A stretch of DNA of 64,000 bases from Callaeas wilsoni (taxonomy: Eukaryota > Chordata > Aves > Passeriformes > Callaeidae): assembly GCA_013398955.1 (NCBI GenBank), contig VWPU01006257.1:1-64000 (forward strand). Reading direction: 5' to 3'. The translations under genes and the position numbers were made by a program. Below, piece by piece: positions 12,301-25,194 of the stretch. The notes below the pieces were generated by a model. That model was not told where the DNA came from. It did not search any database and saw only the letters and a program-made list of their open reading frames with translations. Within the stretch, counting starts at the first letter, position 1. Every line of letters starts with the position of its first letter.

Positions 12301-15290
12301 GGCACCTAAATAGTTGTGTAGAATCAGATCGTGTAAATATCTATCTTTGCCTTCATTAGTTTAAGATAAACTAAAGCCATGTTGCAGTTCAGGTTGGTCA
12401 CCTTAGCATAATTACTTTTGATTTAGCAAAGAAGTGTTGAAGCAGAGCAAAGCCGTAGTGGACGTAGCGAGACTCACACTACTGCCACACGCAATCAGTG
12501 GCACAGCTGGAACTTCAGCCCACACTTCTGCTCCTTGCTGGCTTGGTTTAGGCTTAAGTATGTACTTATGCCCTGCTCAATGGGGCCTGCAGAAACAGAT
12601 TCCAGCTGTTATAACAATGCTTTTGTCCCTGGCACACATCCATGCAAGGGACTACAGCTTCTCCAATTTCCTGAGCATTGCTGGTTTCCTGGAAAATCTG
12701 GAAGCATCACAGCATTCTTCCCCGTTTCTCTGCCACCCTGCACTGCAGGGCAAAGGATTCAGGTGGCTTCATTCACTTTTATCAGAGTTTCTCTTTTATT
12801 TCTGAAAAAGTGTAAAGAAATATCTAGGAATTCTAGATAATAACACTTCATTTCTTGTCTACTGTCCAATGGCAAAACTTAGCACTGCAAAAGATTTGCC
12901 TCATGTTCACCAGATACTGACTTCAGTGGCTAATTCTTCAGTCATTAAACTCATTTTGTGTTCTTCTTAATAGCTGTTTTCCAGCATATCCAGTGGAGTA
13001 CAACTTCGGGGCAGTACTAGGGGCTGCTCTCATAGCAGGGCAAGGCTGGCTTGTGCTGATGTAGTCAGGAGGACTGGAGGTGTCCAAAAGCCACTGAGAT
13101 TCCCACACTGCTGGCAGTGGCTGTGTCCCCTTATCTCCCACCCTTGTCGTTCTCCTGTTTCATCCCAGCATAAGGCTCAGGTGAAGAAACAAATGACTAA
13201 ACAGAATTATCTCAGGGAAAGAGCAGCCTTCAAGGTCAGCACAGGTAGGCAACTTGCTTTTTCTCTGCATTAACAACACGACAGTTTCAGTTTCACATCT
13301 CGCTGGCAAAATCAGGAGCAGAACAACGTGAGGCTGCTTCAGCTTTCTGAATGCTTGAGCATGTGTTCTCCCTCTGCTCCCAGGTGGCTTTAAAGCACAA
13401 TCACTGTCTTTTGTTAATGATGTTTTGCTTTCTGAAAGACTGAATTCTACATCCTGGCTTTCAAAAACCCAGTTCACAGTGTTCTGTCTTTGCCTGCTCT
13501 AGTGCATAGAGAGGCAATAGCAAAATGCCAGCGTGGGAGTCAGCGTAGTGTGACTGCTGCAGTTTTGACACTCAGCCATGCAGAAGGCTTTGGTCTGTAC
13601 AGGAAATAGTTTTCCAATTCCTCCACACACACTTTTCTGTTGGAAATTCTTTGCAGGTTTTTGTTTCCCTCACCTGAAGCTTTATAAATGAGTCACCAAC
13701 ACGAATCAGACTCTCCTTATGAATCTTTTAAACAGCTCAGCTAGAAACCATTTCATATTCAAGAGAAGATGAGGGGAGAAGAGTTAAAATCTAACCCCCC
13801 ACTGATAGGCTTTTAGAAAAGCATGTAATGCTACAATGTCACCTTACCTTTGCTCTTGAGGCTGATGCTTCTGAGAAAAGTATGTAATGAACACAGTGAT
13901 AATACACAGATATATTCACACAACATATGCGCCTTGAGGATGTGCTAAATTTTTTTTACCCCAATTTCCCTTTTATTTTTGGCATGCCCCTCTAACTCCC
14001 CATGTTTAAAATCTGCACCACATCTTAGGACAGACTTAACTGTGACCTTGGTGTATCTTGGAAACTCCCACTATTACCTGCCAGGCAAGAAAGAGCCAGA
14101 AGAACAGTTCATTACTATCAGATTACAGTGCAGAAAAAAAACAGGGATCAAAAAATGCCCACCAAATGCTGCTTTGAGCAATGAGGCATCAGGTGTTTCC
14201 ACCACCTTGGGCTGGTCAAGACAGTGAAATCTGACAATGTCACCAATTGTAGATCTTGGAAGTATGTGGTCCACCACAACTCTCAGCAGTTTCAGAAAGT
14301 AGGAGAGCTACCTGAAATAGAGAACTGACATTCCAAAAGATCCCATGAAACACTGTTTTGTAAATTTGGGGTTCACAGCATGAAATTAATTCATTTTGAC
14401 TACACAACCTGATTATCAAGCAGATACGTAACATAAAATGATATAATAATGCTGCTACTGTTCCTCATATCTCTAATAAAATCTAAAACGAGTGCTTACT
14501 AATATAGTGAAGCAGGTTATTTGATACTATTGAAAAATCTGCCTAATATCAATAAACCAAGCACAGTCAGGTATTTCTTTTCAACCTGCTCAAGTTCTGT
14601 CAAAATTCAAAGGCTTCTGTGAAAATTTTTTATTTGAGAAAAAGATGCACTGCTGCAGGGGAAATATCTCCTTCCTTAGTCAAACAGTGAACTACACAGA
14701 GTAGCAAAAGTGCTTGTAGTGTCTGGTAGCTACAAATATTTTTGTGTATATACAGGTCTTATTCCTGTACAAATACTTTGCTGGTCTTGGCTTCAGTCCC
14801 TTCACTTTCAACCTTAGTCTTTCCCACACTCTCCTTTCTCAAAGATTTCTGGAAACCCAAAGGAGATTTAAACAAGAAAAATAAACTCCTATTAGTCTTT
14901 GAGAAACACAGCTACTTTCTCAAAAAAAATCCCAAAATAGAAAGCAGGCTGAATAATCAGATTCTGATTTTATTTAGACAACTTGTTAAATCCTGCAAGT
15001 CCTGAATATTCTGCTCCAAGTTACCTCCCTTACAGGAGACAGAGCAGTAGCAGAATTTAAGCATGGTTCAGAAACGACTAATCCTAGATGGATGAGCAGC
15101 TGGACCACTGGGTTCAAAAGGCAACATTCAGCAGCCAGTATGATTAGCAGCTGTTGTGAATGACAATTCCAGGGCTGCACTGTTAAACATCTTCCTCAGC
15201 CCCCTGGGCAGAGGGATGAAGTGCAATCTCAGTAAACACACAGGTCAGACCAATAGAGTCAGCATGTGGACGGTCATTGCTTTCCTCCGT
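9330..15290. other. Noncoding DNA with no recognised feature
   Basis: Many short open frames occur on both strands (for example 11,041-11,388 minus and 12,434-12,805 plus), but none has recognisable motifs, paired splice sites or biased composition. No mobile element was recognised. It is intergenic or intronic. Confidence 0.55.
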
Positions 15291-15294
15291 GGTG

Positions 15295-15805
15295 TTGGTG
15301 AAGCCATTGTGTCCAGTTTTACATCCTCCAGAAGAGAGAAGTGAGATCCAAAAAATTGTGTGAGCTCAGCGGAGGGCTGCCAAGATGACTGGGACTGGTG
15401 CCTCTGCCAGCCAAGTGAGGCTGAGAGAACTGAGCCTGTCCAGCCTGGAAGAGAGATGGCTTCAGGTAGAACCTAACAGCAGCCTGACAGAGCCTTTGGA
15501 GGACTACAGCAAAGATGGGACCTTTCAGAGCTGCACAGTAAAGGGACAAGAGGCAACAGACACGAGTTTCAGCAAGGGAAATTCTGGTTGGTTGGTTGGT
15601 TGGTTGGTTGGTTGGTTGGTTGGATGGAAAACAATTCCACTGTGAAGACAGTTAAGCAATGAAAAAAAATCTGGTTTCCATAGAGATACTCAAATTTAAC
15701 TAAAGGCTCTGAACAACCTGGAACTTTGAACCTGGCCATGTTCTGAGCAGGGGCTAGGACGAGAAGTCCTTCTCAATTTGATTTGTGATTCTACGGCTTT
15801 CTTAG
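15295..15805 (+). mobile_element. CR1 LINE 3' fragment, old and diverged
   Basis: The stretch follows the CR1 ORF2 tail and 3' UTR order: a TGTGTCCAGTTTT-like segment, AGCGGAGGGCTGCCAAGATGA, GAGCCTGTCCAGCCTGGAAGA, GGGACAAGAGGCAACAG, then the terminal GTTCTGAGCAGGGGCTAGGAC and TGTGATTCTACGG. It is 5'-truncated, as CR1 copies usually are, and strongly mutated. A GGTT microsatellite has expanded inside it, replacing part of the usual sequence. Confidence 0.85.
15586..15623. repeat. (GGTT)9 microsatellite inside the CR1 copy
   Basis: Nine uninterrupted GGTT units followed by GGAT. It lies within the diverged CR1 fragment and is likely length-polymorphic. Shorter GGTT runs occur near 5.87 kb and 25.64 kb. 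Confidence 0.95.
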
Positions 15806-15809
15806 TCTG

Positions 15810-18325
15810 TAAAATAAAATTAATTTCTAGTTTTGAATGCTTTATATGAACTTGTAAAGAAAGGAAAATGAATGCCTTAAAATGTAACCTTTTAATTAAT
15901 ACATGAAATAATTTATTAATTAATAAAATGGAATTATTTATTATTTAATGTTGAAGTACTGCACAAGACTCTAATCATGCAAATGACAACTATCGCTTCC
16001 CTTCTCTACAGGTTCATAAGCTGCACTCATCAACATAATAGCTGCTCAACTTCTCCTAGTGCTCTAAGCAGCGTGACTAACATCTGGCATGTAGTTTGTT
16101 TCATGGTTACCGGTATTCTCTTCTATCTGTTTAGATCTTGACTTCTTTTGTTAGGGACGTTCACATAAACAGGATGTTTCTCTTTCTGCCTGTACTGATA
16201 TCATATTGATGTGAGTTCTCCTGCAATAGCCATTTTTGGCAAGGTAACATTAAAGGCTGTGATTACCAGCAAACAAAATCAAACCCACATTCAAAACGAC
16301 AAAATAAAATGGAATCTTGTCCAGATCCTGTTAGAAAAACTGCTCTCTGTCTCCACTTTATCTGATAGCAGCAAATGCAATTTGCACAGCTGTTCTTCAG
16401 GGACTTACACAAAGGCTTCAGGTTCTGGGAAGATCTAACCTTTGTTTCTTTCTGGGCTGATTCTATCTCATTTTTATAAGGTCATAAATCAAGGCAAGAG
16501 AAAGAGAAAATATATTTGGGCTTTTGAATGCAAAATGAATAGGAAAAAAAGCTGTAATTTAAAGCAAAGTCCTCTCCCCCTCCCCTTTTTCTTCCCAAGT
16601 ACAAGCTCCCTGCTGTACAAATCAAAAGTATACACCAAGACAGTGCCTAAATCTTTTATGAAATGGGCCCTTCACTTGCACTTCAATGGAGCTTGCTGTG
16701 CATTAAAATTTCTTTTAATGGCAGAAGGAAATAATTCTGCAGCTAGAGCACAGTGCTTCCTGCTGCACCTGGTATTTGGGCTGGATATGTGGTGGATGAG
16801 CTACAAAAGGGGAAGAGGATTGATTTTTGTGCCTTTTTGGTCTCGTCATGGACCACTAGACCCGAGGGTCTCTACAGTCCTGTAGGGGTAGAAAACATGA
16901 GAGCCAGAAGGCTCCTATACATAATCCCTACCTGCCCACACGGTGTTGCCTGACCTGCAGTGTCCCCCATCCTGCAGCGGGCGTGTGGTAGCATGGGGGT
17001 AGTCAAGCAATCCAAACCTCAAGTCAAGGCAGGAAGTAAGCCAGCAAGGGTGGCCAAGGTCAACATTTCTGGGTTGCCCAGGGACACAGCTGCATGCCAG
17101 TATTCTCCCACAGGCAGCATATGAAATTCCCCGTGGGAAGGTATGCTTTTCTCAGGTGAGTGCCTCCTGGTGGTCCCCTAGCTCTCCGATGTACTCATCT
17201 CGTGGATTAAGGACACACAGGGATCTTGACATGAGATGGGCATGCACCAATTTGCACAGCTGTGGAGAATTGGATTCTCTGATGCCAGGCATATTCTTCT
17301 CTTATTCAGCTCTCTTGCTTCTTTCCAGCCACTTTGTTGTCTGCACAAAAGCACCCCCCACTAATCACAAGGCAGCAGATGTGTGAATCCTACCTGGTTT
17401 TCCCCAAATCCTCCCTATTGCACAATAACCTCTGTAACCTAGGAGGCATCTCTGCAGTTCCTTCACTCTTGAAGGAGTGAAGGCATCTGAGAGTTGAAAT
17501 CATTTCTCCATTCTTGAGCTGCTGACATTCATAGAGCCCAGGCGAGACTGACTCAGATCAATGCAGCCTACAGGGGTGCGCGCTCACAGAGGTATTAACA
17601 CCAGCCTTCAAAGAAACCCCCTCTAGCCCAAAAACAACAAAAAAAGGGTCTTCAAAGGATGAACTACCCCCTCCACAACATAAAGTCCCATGCTTGCTGC
17701 AAACAACAGTAACAGAAAAATCTGTCCTGACAAGATTCAAGGAAGACACTGAAGTAGACTCAGCTGGATTCCCTAGGAAGAGCAGATCCCTCCAACACAG
17801 AAGGGATATTTTTTTCCTAAATGGTAGGTATGTTCAATAACACAAAAGCTACACTATCATCATCCAAATACTTGTTTTTATCTGTGTGCAGGCAAGTCTG
17901 GCTCTGTTCAGTCACATCCTGCTTTACTATACACTTCCAGTGTTGAATTCTTCCCTATATGTTTTTGAGTTACCCATGTCACCTCTAATGCACCCTTCCT
18001 TGTATTGTTTAGGTATAAACTTCAGTTATAGACTGATGGGTAGAGCAGGGAAAAGCCCTCATTTCCCTATACTTTAACCAGGGAGTATGTTTTAGTGTAT
18101 GTTTTAGTTCTATTTTTACCTGGCATCAGATATGTGATATAACTTGTGCTTAGAATAATTTTTCATTATTGAAGCTGCCAGTAAGTTTATTAAATCTGAA
18201 AAGGTAATACCTGTATTCTTTTATGTGTGCTGTTTTCTCCAGTTCCTTTTGTCTGAACCAGAAGTAATTGAATCTAAACAGCATTTTGAAGACAAATTTA
18301 AGGAAGATATGCACTAGAAGTTGGG
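15810..18325. other. Noncoding DNA, AT-rich at its left end
   Basis: An AT-rich patch with repeated TTAATTAAT/TTATTTAATT words lies at about 15,890-15,950. The plus frame at 16,442-16,885 (147 codons) has no recognisable domain or splice context. Nothing else was recognised. Confidence 0.55.
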
Positions 18326-18328
18326 GGT

Positions 18329-18385
18329 GGTAGAGTTTTTTGTTGTTGGGGTTTTTTTCGTTGTTGTTTTGGGGGTTTTTTTTTG
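18329..18385. repeat. G/T-rich low-complexity tract
   Basis: Alternating runs of T and G (GTTGTTGGGG, TTTTGGGGG, T9-10) on the plus strand. Several G runs of 4-5 could support a G-quadruplex with long T-rich loops. Confidence 0.8.
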
Positions 18386-18524
18386 AGAACTGGATGTTCA
18401 GCTACGATAAAAATATGTCCAGCATAATGTTGCGGTATGCCCACATTTCCTCCTGAGCTGTTTTTGTACATTCTGCTTCGTATTTTACTTCAGCTTTTTT
18501 CCCTGTGTTCAGAAGCAATTGGTA

Positions 18525-18549
18525 GCATTTATCCACACTGGATAAATGC
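18525..18549. repeat. Perfect inverted repeat (10-bp arms, 5-bp loop)
   Basis: GCATTTATCC, loop ACACT, then GGATAAATGC. The arms are exact reverse complements. Too short for a microRNA precursor; possible regulatory palindrome or chance. Confidence 0.85.
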
Positions 18550-20760
18550 ACTGAATCACAGAGCTAAGATCAAAGTTCATTCATACTTTTGAGGTGCCAC
18601 TAATAATTTTAGGAGAAGTTTGCAATGAGAGAAAAGAGGTTTTATCTCTTTTTGTCAGCCTGTGTTTATTTGGAATATTACAATAAGACATGAGAAAAGC
18701 TGTTAGAAATGGCACTGAACATCTTGAATTGCAATCTGATCTTGTCTACGTAGTTTGTGGCCAGTCACTGGATTCTCTGAGAATTAACAACAAATAACTG
18801 CCACATAAGGCTAGGAAGCTACATGCCATAGCTGCTCCCTGTAGTCATCCCTCCATTCTCATCTTCTAATGCTAATTAACCCCAAACTGACTGCACAGCT
18901 GAGTAATGACTACCGTATATATAGGCAGATGGATGGGTAGCCCCCCCCCTTATATCTTTTCATTTCCACATCTACCAGAGTAATGGCCTTTCCTATAGTT
19001 TTGTTCAGTAAAATATCTTTAATTCTCTTCCAACTTCAAAAGACAGCATAAAGGTATCTTTTAATCCAGTGACTGGCAGATGGCCATTGCCTAGTATTTT
19101 TTGGTTTGAGTGTAGTTTATCAATTCTGCACCAATACCATTGTCTCCTTGACACTAGCAGACTTCAGCTTGCATAGTGGGCTTTTCTTTTTTGGAAGCAA
19201 TCATATTCCATCATTTCTGCAATCACTTTCTATTCTCATTTTCACACAATTGCTGCTTTATTAAGTGAAGTATTTAGAAAGTTCCTCCCAAAACCTTTAC
19301 ACTGAGTGCTTTTCAAGAATTAAATGCTCACAGAACAATTTCTTTCCCATCACTAGAACGTTAATTAGGCAGGCTGTTTTTCTCTTTCTTTTTCTTCAAT
19401 CTTTTCTCCTCAAATCAGTATGTGATAGTTAAGACACCATACTGATGTGGGCGACAGAAGAACCAGGGAAGAGTAAAGAAATATTAAACCAGCACATTGC
19501 CTGTCCTAGTGAAGGGACGCACGAGAAAATGTTATGGTGGGAAAGTCTTGTGAAAGAGGAAGCCAAGAAATGAAAGACAATTTTTATAGTTTACTTTGGA
19601 CTGCCTTACAAATATCTGCTCCTGTGTTTATACTCTGCAGACCCAAGTGCATAATTTCACATGGCACAGGATCACATTAGAAGGCAACAACAGCAGAATG
19701 AAGCCAATATTGATGCTGTGTCAAGTCAACCATGGGACAGGGTTCGCACATTCAAAATTATTGCTTCATTACACATAGGCAACTGAATATTGCAGCGCTG
19801 GCATTCACAGACTTATGCTGAGGCTGTAATTGGTTGCTCAGCTTTAATTATAGGCAGATGTGGCAGGAACATGCATGAAAATGAAGTCTTTGTTGCAGAG
19901 GTGCTTGGAGAGCGAGTGTTCCAGCAGCAATCACCAGCAAGTGGCAGCCACCACTGTAAAGATCCTACCTTTCCAAAGACACTGAGGCCAAGAAGCCAGT
20001 AGGATACCTGGCAATGAGGAGATGGGCACAGAGAAACACAGGCTTCTCCTCCACACAACTCATTCCTTGTGGACAGCCAAGCATCACTCCGGGAGGAAGG
20101 TGTCGGAGAGGGAGATGAGGTAGTTCAAATCTGAAGCTCCAGAGCCAAACCACTGCCCTGGTGTCACCACTTGGTACATGCTGCCATTTGCTGGCTTGCA
20201 CAACAGCCTCCTCTGTTCATATGCATGGCTTTTATTATCTCCCTCTTCAGACTGAATAGCCACCATGGCATTTAGTGTTTACTACAGCTTCTGACAAACT
20301 GAATCCTGGCAAATCTGAGCACAAGTCCTCTGAAAAAGTAGAACTTTGCCCAGTGAGAAGATTTCCTGGCCACCTCTGTGACAACCTTCAGACTCTGCCA
20401 GAGGGATAGGGAGATCCGCAGCATTACAGAGCAGCTTGTCACATCAGTATGAGTTCAGATAATGCTTAAAGGAGCTCTGTGAAGAGTATAATGTATGAAT
20501 GTGTTTTGTAGAGGTACACTGCTATATGCATGTGCACTACATACAGCAAACAATGTGATGGGTTTTCTTTGACAGATGTACAGCACTTTCATAAAAACCA
20601 GCTCCTCTCGCCATGGTGTGGATGTTTCAGATAAAAATCCTCTCTCACCTCAGGCATATGACTTACTGTCAATCTTGAGCAGGAATTGTTATCCCCAATG
20701 CTGTGTTTCTAAAACAATTTTTCAAGAACACGTAGTCTTCACACTGCCAAGGCTCACAGT
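18550..20760. other. Noncoding DNA with no recognised feature
   Basis: Mostly AT-rich unique sequence with a C9 run near 18,941-18,949. Overlapping open frames at about 19,790-20,270 on both strands carry no recognisable protein. Confidence 0.55.
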
Positions 20761-20763
20761 TCA

Positions 20764-20822
20764 TGCAATCACAGAACCACTGAGGCTGGAAAGGATCTTG
20801 GGGGCCACCCAAGCAGCCTCCT
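20764..20822 (-). mobile_element. Short CR1 3'-end fragment, antisense
   Basis: AATCACAGAACCACTGAGG, then CTGGAAAGGATCTTGGGGGCCACCC in outline, is the reverse complement of the CR1 3' terminus (the part usually ending in ATTCTATG). Only about 60 bp remain. It is the only CR1 piece in the window on the minus strand. Confidence 0.8.
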
Positions 20823-20829
20823 CTAAGGT

Positions 20830-22340
20830 TACTTATTGCCTCTTCAAGTTATACCTTTTCCGTTTTTCTCTTTTTTTTTATTTTAAATTACTTAAGAAGA
20901 CTTTCATTCTAGGCAAGAGGAAATAGTCTTTTCCCCTTGATTTGCTGAGATGGTTTCAATAGCTCTGACAAGTGTCAACCAGTCAGGAGGAAATTCCAGC
21001 AGCAGTTAAATAAATCCCTGAAAACATGCATGTTTAGAGAGGGAATTCTGATGCTGAGCCATGGCTGTGTCAGTACAGGTATTGGTAGACTTAAAAGAGA
21101 CAGCACTACATTAGTAAGCCTCATCTGAATGACCCCAGGTCAGTTCTAGTTGGATGAGATGTACATTTAAATATTTTCACATCAAAGAAAAGGGAGAAAT
21201 TATTACACCTACATCCTCCACTTTAATTTTTAAACCAATGCGTCCACTGGGGTTGTCTCTAATCAAAATGCTACCTCCAAAAAAAGTCTGCACTAGATAT
21301 ATTTTAGCAGGCAGAGCAATGCCTTCCTCCTGTCGTGCAGCAACAGATCATTCAAGACAGGAGCCTGGGCTGTGCTGAAGGCAGATAAAAATAGTCAGTT
21401 CCCAAAATAAATGTCAAAAACTCATCAGACTCCTCTCCACGCCTTGAGAACCATTCCACCATTGTTACACTTGTTAGACAGCTCTTTCCCCACCTTCTCC
21501 TGTCCACACATTTCCTGGTCCCCCAAGCTAGCAGCATTGTCTCAAGAACTTAGCCTGGGGCGGGGGGGGGGGTTAAGGAGTGTGGTCCACATCATGATAT
21601 AATTAATTTGTGTAGAAGTGTAGGACAAAATCGGTATACGACTGCTACTTTTCTTCCAGACATGCATGTTGAGGAGAAAATCAGCTCTACATGGGTAAGC
21701 AGATTTTACATCACCAGCATATGAGCACAGAGCTGGTGCAGTAGAGATTCCCACATTCAGCAGATGGCAGGGTGAAAAGCCCCATGCACTGACCCACAAC
21801 GGCAATAAACAGAGGAGCTGGCATCCTTCAGTGCTCAGTGTTGCGCTGTCCTCAGACCTCACAAAACCGTCCCCTCTGCCCACCAGAGTAGTGCAGCAGG
21901 GCTCCAGCCATGCCTCCCACACGGTCTGCAGCCTTTCCCCGGGAAATAGGCACCCTAAGGCCTCTGGAGGTGTTTGGCAGCACCCAGAGGCTCAGTAGTG
22001 CTGAGCACCTCCAGGGTGAAGCACCACAGGGATGATTGAAACCTGGACCTTCCACTGCGGTCTCCTGAGTTAGAATACCATGCCCATAGTCATCCAGCTG
22101 GCAAAAAATAGTATGATTGGCCCAAGAGCAGAACTTGCGAGGGAGGTTTCTGCTTTGCAAGACCCCCAAGGCTTTCTCCAGCATCACACCACTTGGTCTG
22201 AGGACAGAGCTGGGAGCAAGTTCTGGCCTCCTGGTCTCAAGGACACAGATGATGCAAACTCAACTTCAGCAGCAGTTTGTTGCCAGGGGAACTGTCCAAT
22301 TCCTAATGTGTTGCAAGAAAATCTCTCTCTCCCCCTGTCT
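20830..22340. other. Noncoding DNA with a G-run
   Basis: Holds a plus-strand G4-C-G11 run at 21,557-21,572, which may form a G-quadruplex. Open frames at 21,542-22,187 (minus) look like chance frames in moderately GC-rich DNA. Confidence 0.5.
21557..21572 (+). repeat. G4-C-G11 homopolymer tract
   Basis: An interrupted run of guanines in AT-rich surroundings. Length is prone to sequencing and replication slippage. Confidence 0.9.
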
Positions 22341-22347
22341 TTTTCAG

Positions 22348-22515
22348 TGTGTTTACAGAGTGTCAATCCTGAGGCTACCAGTCCCCAGGCTTCCTCTCCC
22401 AGCTCTCTCCAAAGTGCCAGTAACGAAGCAATCAGGACAGTTCAGCAATCAGTGTCTTGATATAATCCTTCCTCTTTGTCAGTCAGTAGGAAATAAATTA
22501 CTCACTGGAGCCTGC
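22348..22515 (+). other. Weak candidate 3'-terminal exon
   Basis: A strong acceptor precedes 22,348: a long pyrimidine tract (TCTCTCTCCCCCTGTC) ending in TTTTTCAG. The next stretch is open to a TGA at 22,458-22,460 with Ser/Pro/Gln-rich coding (SVNPEATSPQASSPSS). An AATAAA lies at 22,492-22,497, about 30 bp after the stop. No matching donor exon or known protein was recognised, so this may be a terminal exon of a noncoding or unknown transcript, or chance. Confidence 0.2.
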
Positions 22516-22519
22516 TACA

Positions 22520-24735
22520 AAGATACCACCCAGGCACAGATAACATCCCTAAAAAGGCATGTGAAAGACAAAGACTAATCAAGGATTCTGCAGCTGTCAG
22601 AGGAAGGTATTTTCTATGGAGAAGAAAATACCTCATTTTCCTGAGTATTTCCCATGTGATTTTACCTTCATGCAAATTGTAAGCATAGAGACTGGAGCCC
22701 AAGAAATCTCTAGAGGTTCTGTGAATTTTCAACATCATTAAGCCTAAGATTAAATGAAATTGGAAGCAAAATATAAGCTTTCTGATGTTCAATATACCTA
22801 TTCTTACCTAACAGTTACATGAGGTGAAGGAGAGGTATAAGTGGCCAGGAGAATAGCCATAAAAATTTTCATCTTTTGACATAATCTAAATGGAAAAGCT
22901 GGAATGAAAATCAAAAGACTGAAACAGCAGTCACAGAAGCCCTTCTTGGTAGAAATAGGTTTAGCTTAGAAAAGGATTCTTATACTCCAAATATTTTGTA
23001 AGGACTTGACTGAAGAATGAACACATTGCAACATTTCTTTTAACTTTGCCACCTCTTAGAAGAGGATGAAGCCCCAGTTGATGCTGGACCTAACCGCTCA
23101 GAGTGTCCAGATCAGTGTTATGGAAAATACAGATGTTTTTGTTGTGATGTTTGAGGACAAACTTTACCAATTTCTTTCTAACTATTAGAGATACCTATTT
23201 GACATGTGCATATTCCCATATGAATTCTGGTTCGGTAGTTTAAGAAATCTATCAGCAAACTGCTCTGTCCAAAGCAAGCTGCCTATTGCTGAACATTTCT
23301 GTAATATGCATTGATTTCAAAAAGGTAATAAATGTATTTTTATTCCAACAGTTAGCTGCTTAACTCTGCAATTCATCTCATCACTCCTCTAAAAAAGCTG
23401 ATGAGACTGACAGCTCATTTTTTTCATCTTCTTCATGATGATAGAATTAGAATTCATCACCTTGAGAAGACACGCGGATATTCAAGTTGTGGGAACTTTA
23501 TGTTTAAGGTTATAATTTTCCTTTGAAGCACCATGTCCAAAGACTTCAAAAAGAATTTTCCTCTGCAGTAAGGAAGGGATGAAGGAAGAGTGGGAAAAAA
23601 AATAGCTGTAGCGTTGCAAGACATGTTGGTTGATCTCACAGTATAAAGAATACCTTGGAAGCTGTACCTGAATTTATCTTAGTGTTTACTGGAGCCAAAC
23701 TCTCTGCAACCTAAGATTTAGTAACTGCAATTTGCAAATGACTGCTGAGTCTTGCAATACAGACCATACTTCTTCATCATACTTTTGCTGTCATGCCTTT
23801 TTTCATACCATGCGTTAAAGGAAAACCAATTGAGGTAATATAAAAGTAGTTGATAAATCTTTCTGCTCCCTGGGGTCTCTGCTCTTATTCCCATCACAGG
23901 ACTAATGCACAAGCAGGACAGACCAAAACAAGTCTCTAATTAGCTAAGCTAATTAGTTCAGACACAGGACCCAAACCTTTTTCACTATTGTAGGAGAGAA
24001 AAAAAAAAGGTAATTTCAGTTCCCACTCTTAGTTTCCCCAGTTATAACTAAACTCTTCTCCAGGTATTTACACACCTGAGAGCCTGCCAAAATTCACATG
24101 CCCTGGAAGGTTAACACAATCAAAGAACCAGGGATATCCATGGTCATAAAAGAGTCACTAAATATTCAAAAGGATGCACTCCTTCACAACTAAAGCACAT
24201 ACACATCTCTGTAGCTCACCTATTAGTTGTTTTAATTCATTTGGAAGTAGAAAACATTATTCTGATACTATTTTTGCCAAAAGCTTTTTTTTTTTTGCCT
24301 ACATCCAAGGAAATTGGAATTTCTTAAAAGTTGAACTTTATAAGATTAGCTTTCATTCATTACTTAGTCAGTTAAAAAAAAAAAAAAGGCAAAGAGCATC
24401 TGGATACTTTGGGATTTGTCATATCTCCAGTAATGTCTGTGTGATACAAACTGTATTATACCAGCCCTTCCCCAAGATAGGGTTCACCTTCCAAAGAAAT
24501 ACAGCAGGACAGACTCCTGACCAAGACTCAGTCACCTGAACACACACCAAAGGGACTCCCAGGAAGGGCAAAATCTTGGAGGGTGACTGATCAGTGAAGG
24601 AAAATTAGGGTCTGCTTGCCAGAACAAATACGAAGGCAGCCTGGATGAAGAGGTAGGACCCATTGCCATTTTTTTTTTTAATTGAATGCATGGCTATGAT
24701 ATAGAGGTGATGGATTTCATGTCCAACGAAGGCCA
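22520..24735. other. Noncoding DNA with no recognised feature
   Basis: AT-rich with A and T runs (24,001-24,008; about 24,284-24,296; about 24,374-24,386; about 24,669-24,680). No open frame of interest and no recognised repeat besides these homopolymers. Confidence 0.55.
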
Positions 24736-24740
24736 CAAAA

Positions 24741-25190
24741 ATGGTGACAGGTCTAGCGCACAAATCTCATGAGGAACAGCTGATGGAACTGGGATGGTTT
24801 AGCCTGGAGAAAAGAAGGCTCAGGGAGACATCAGGGAGTCTCTCTACCCTAAAGGAGGTTGTGCTGGGGTGGAGGTTGGACGCTTCTCCCAGGCAACAAG
24901 TAACAGGACAAGAGGAAATCTCCTCAAGCTGTGCCACAGGAAGTTTATATTAAATATCAGGAAAACTTTCTTTCATGGAAAGGGTTGTAAAACATTGGAA
25001 CAGCCTGCCCAGGCAAAGTAGTGGAGTCCCCATTCCCTGAAGGTATTTAAGAGACATGTAGATGTGGCTCTTAGGGACATGGGTTAGTGGTGGACTTGGC
25101 TGTGTTGAGTTAATGGTTGGAGCCAATGACCTTAGAGTTTTTTCCAACTTAAACTATTCTTTGATTAATGTCTTGGGGTGATTCTATGAC
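24741..25190 (+). mobile_element. CR1 LINE 3' fragment
   Basis: A 5'-truncated CR1 tail. Recognisable segments in order are CTCATGAGGAACAGCTGATGG, GTTTAGCCTGGAGAAAAGAAG, CAGGCAACAAGTAACAGGAC, AACATTGGAACAGCCTGCCC, GTGGTGGACTTGGC and the 3' end near TTCTATGAC. These correspond to the C-terminal part of ORF2 and the 3' UTR. Frame-disrupting changes make it non-functional. Confidence 0.9.
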
Positions 25191-25194
25191 AATA

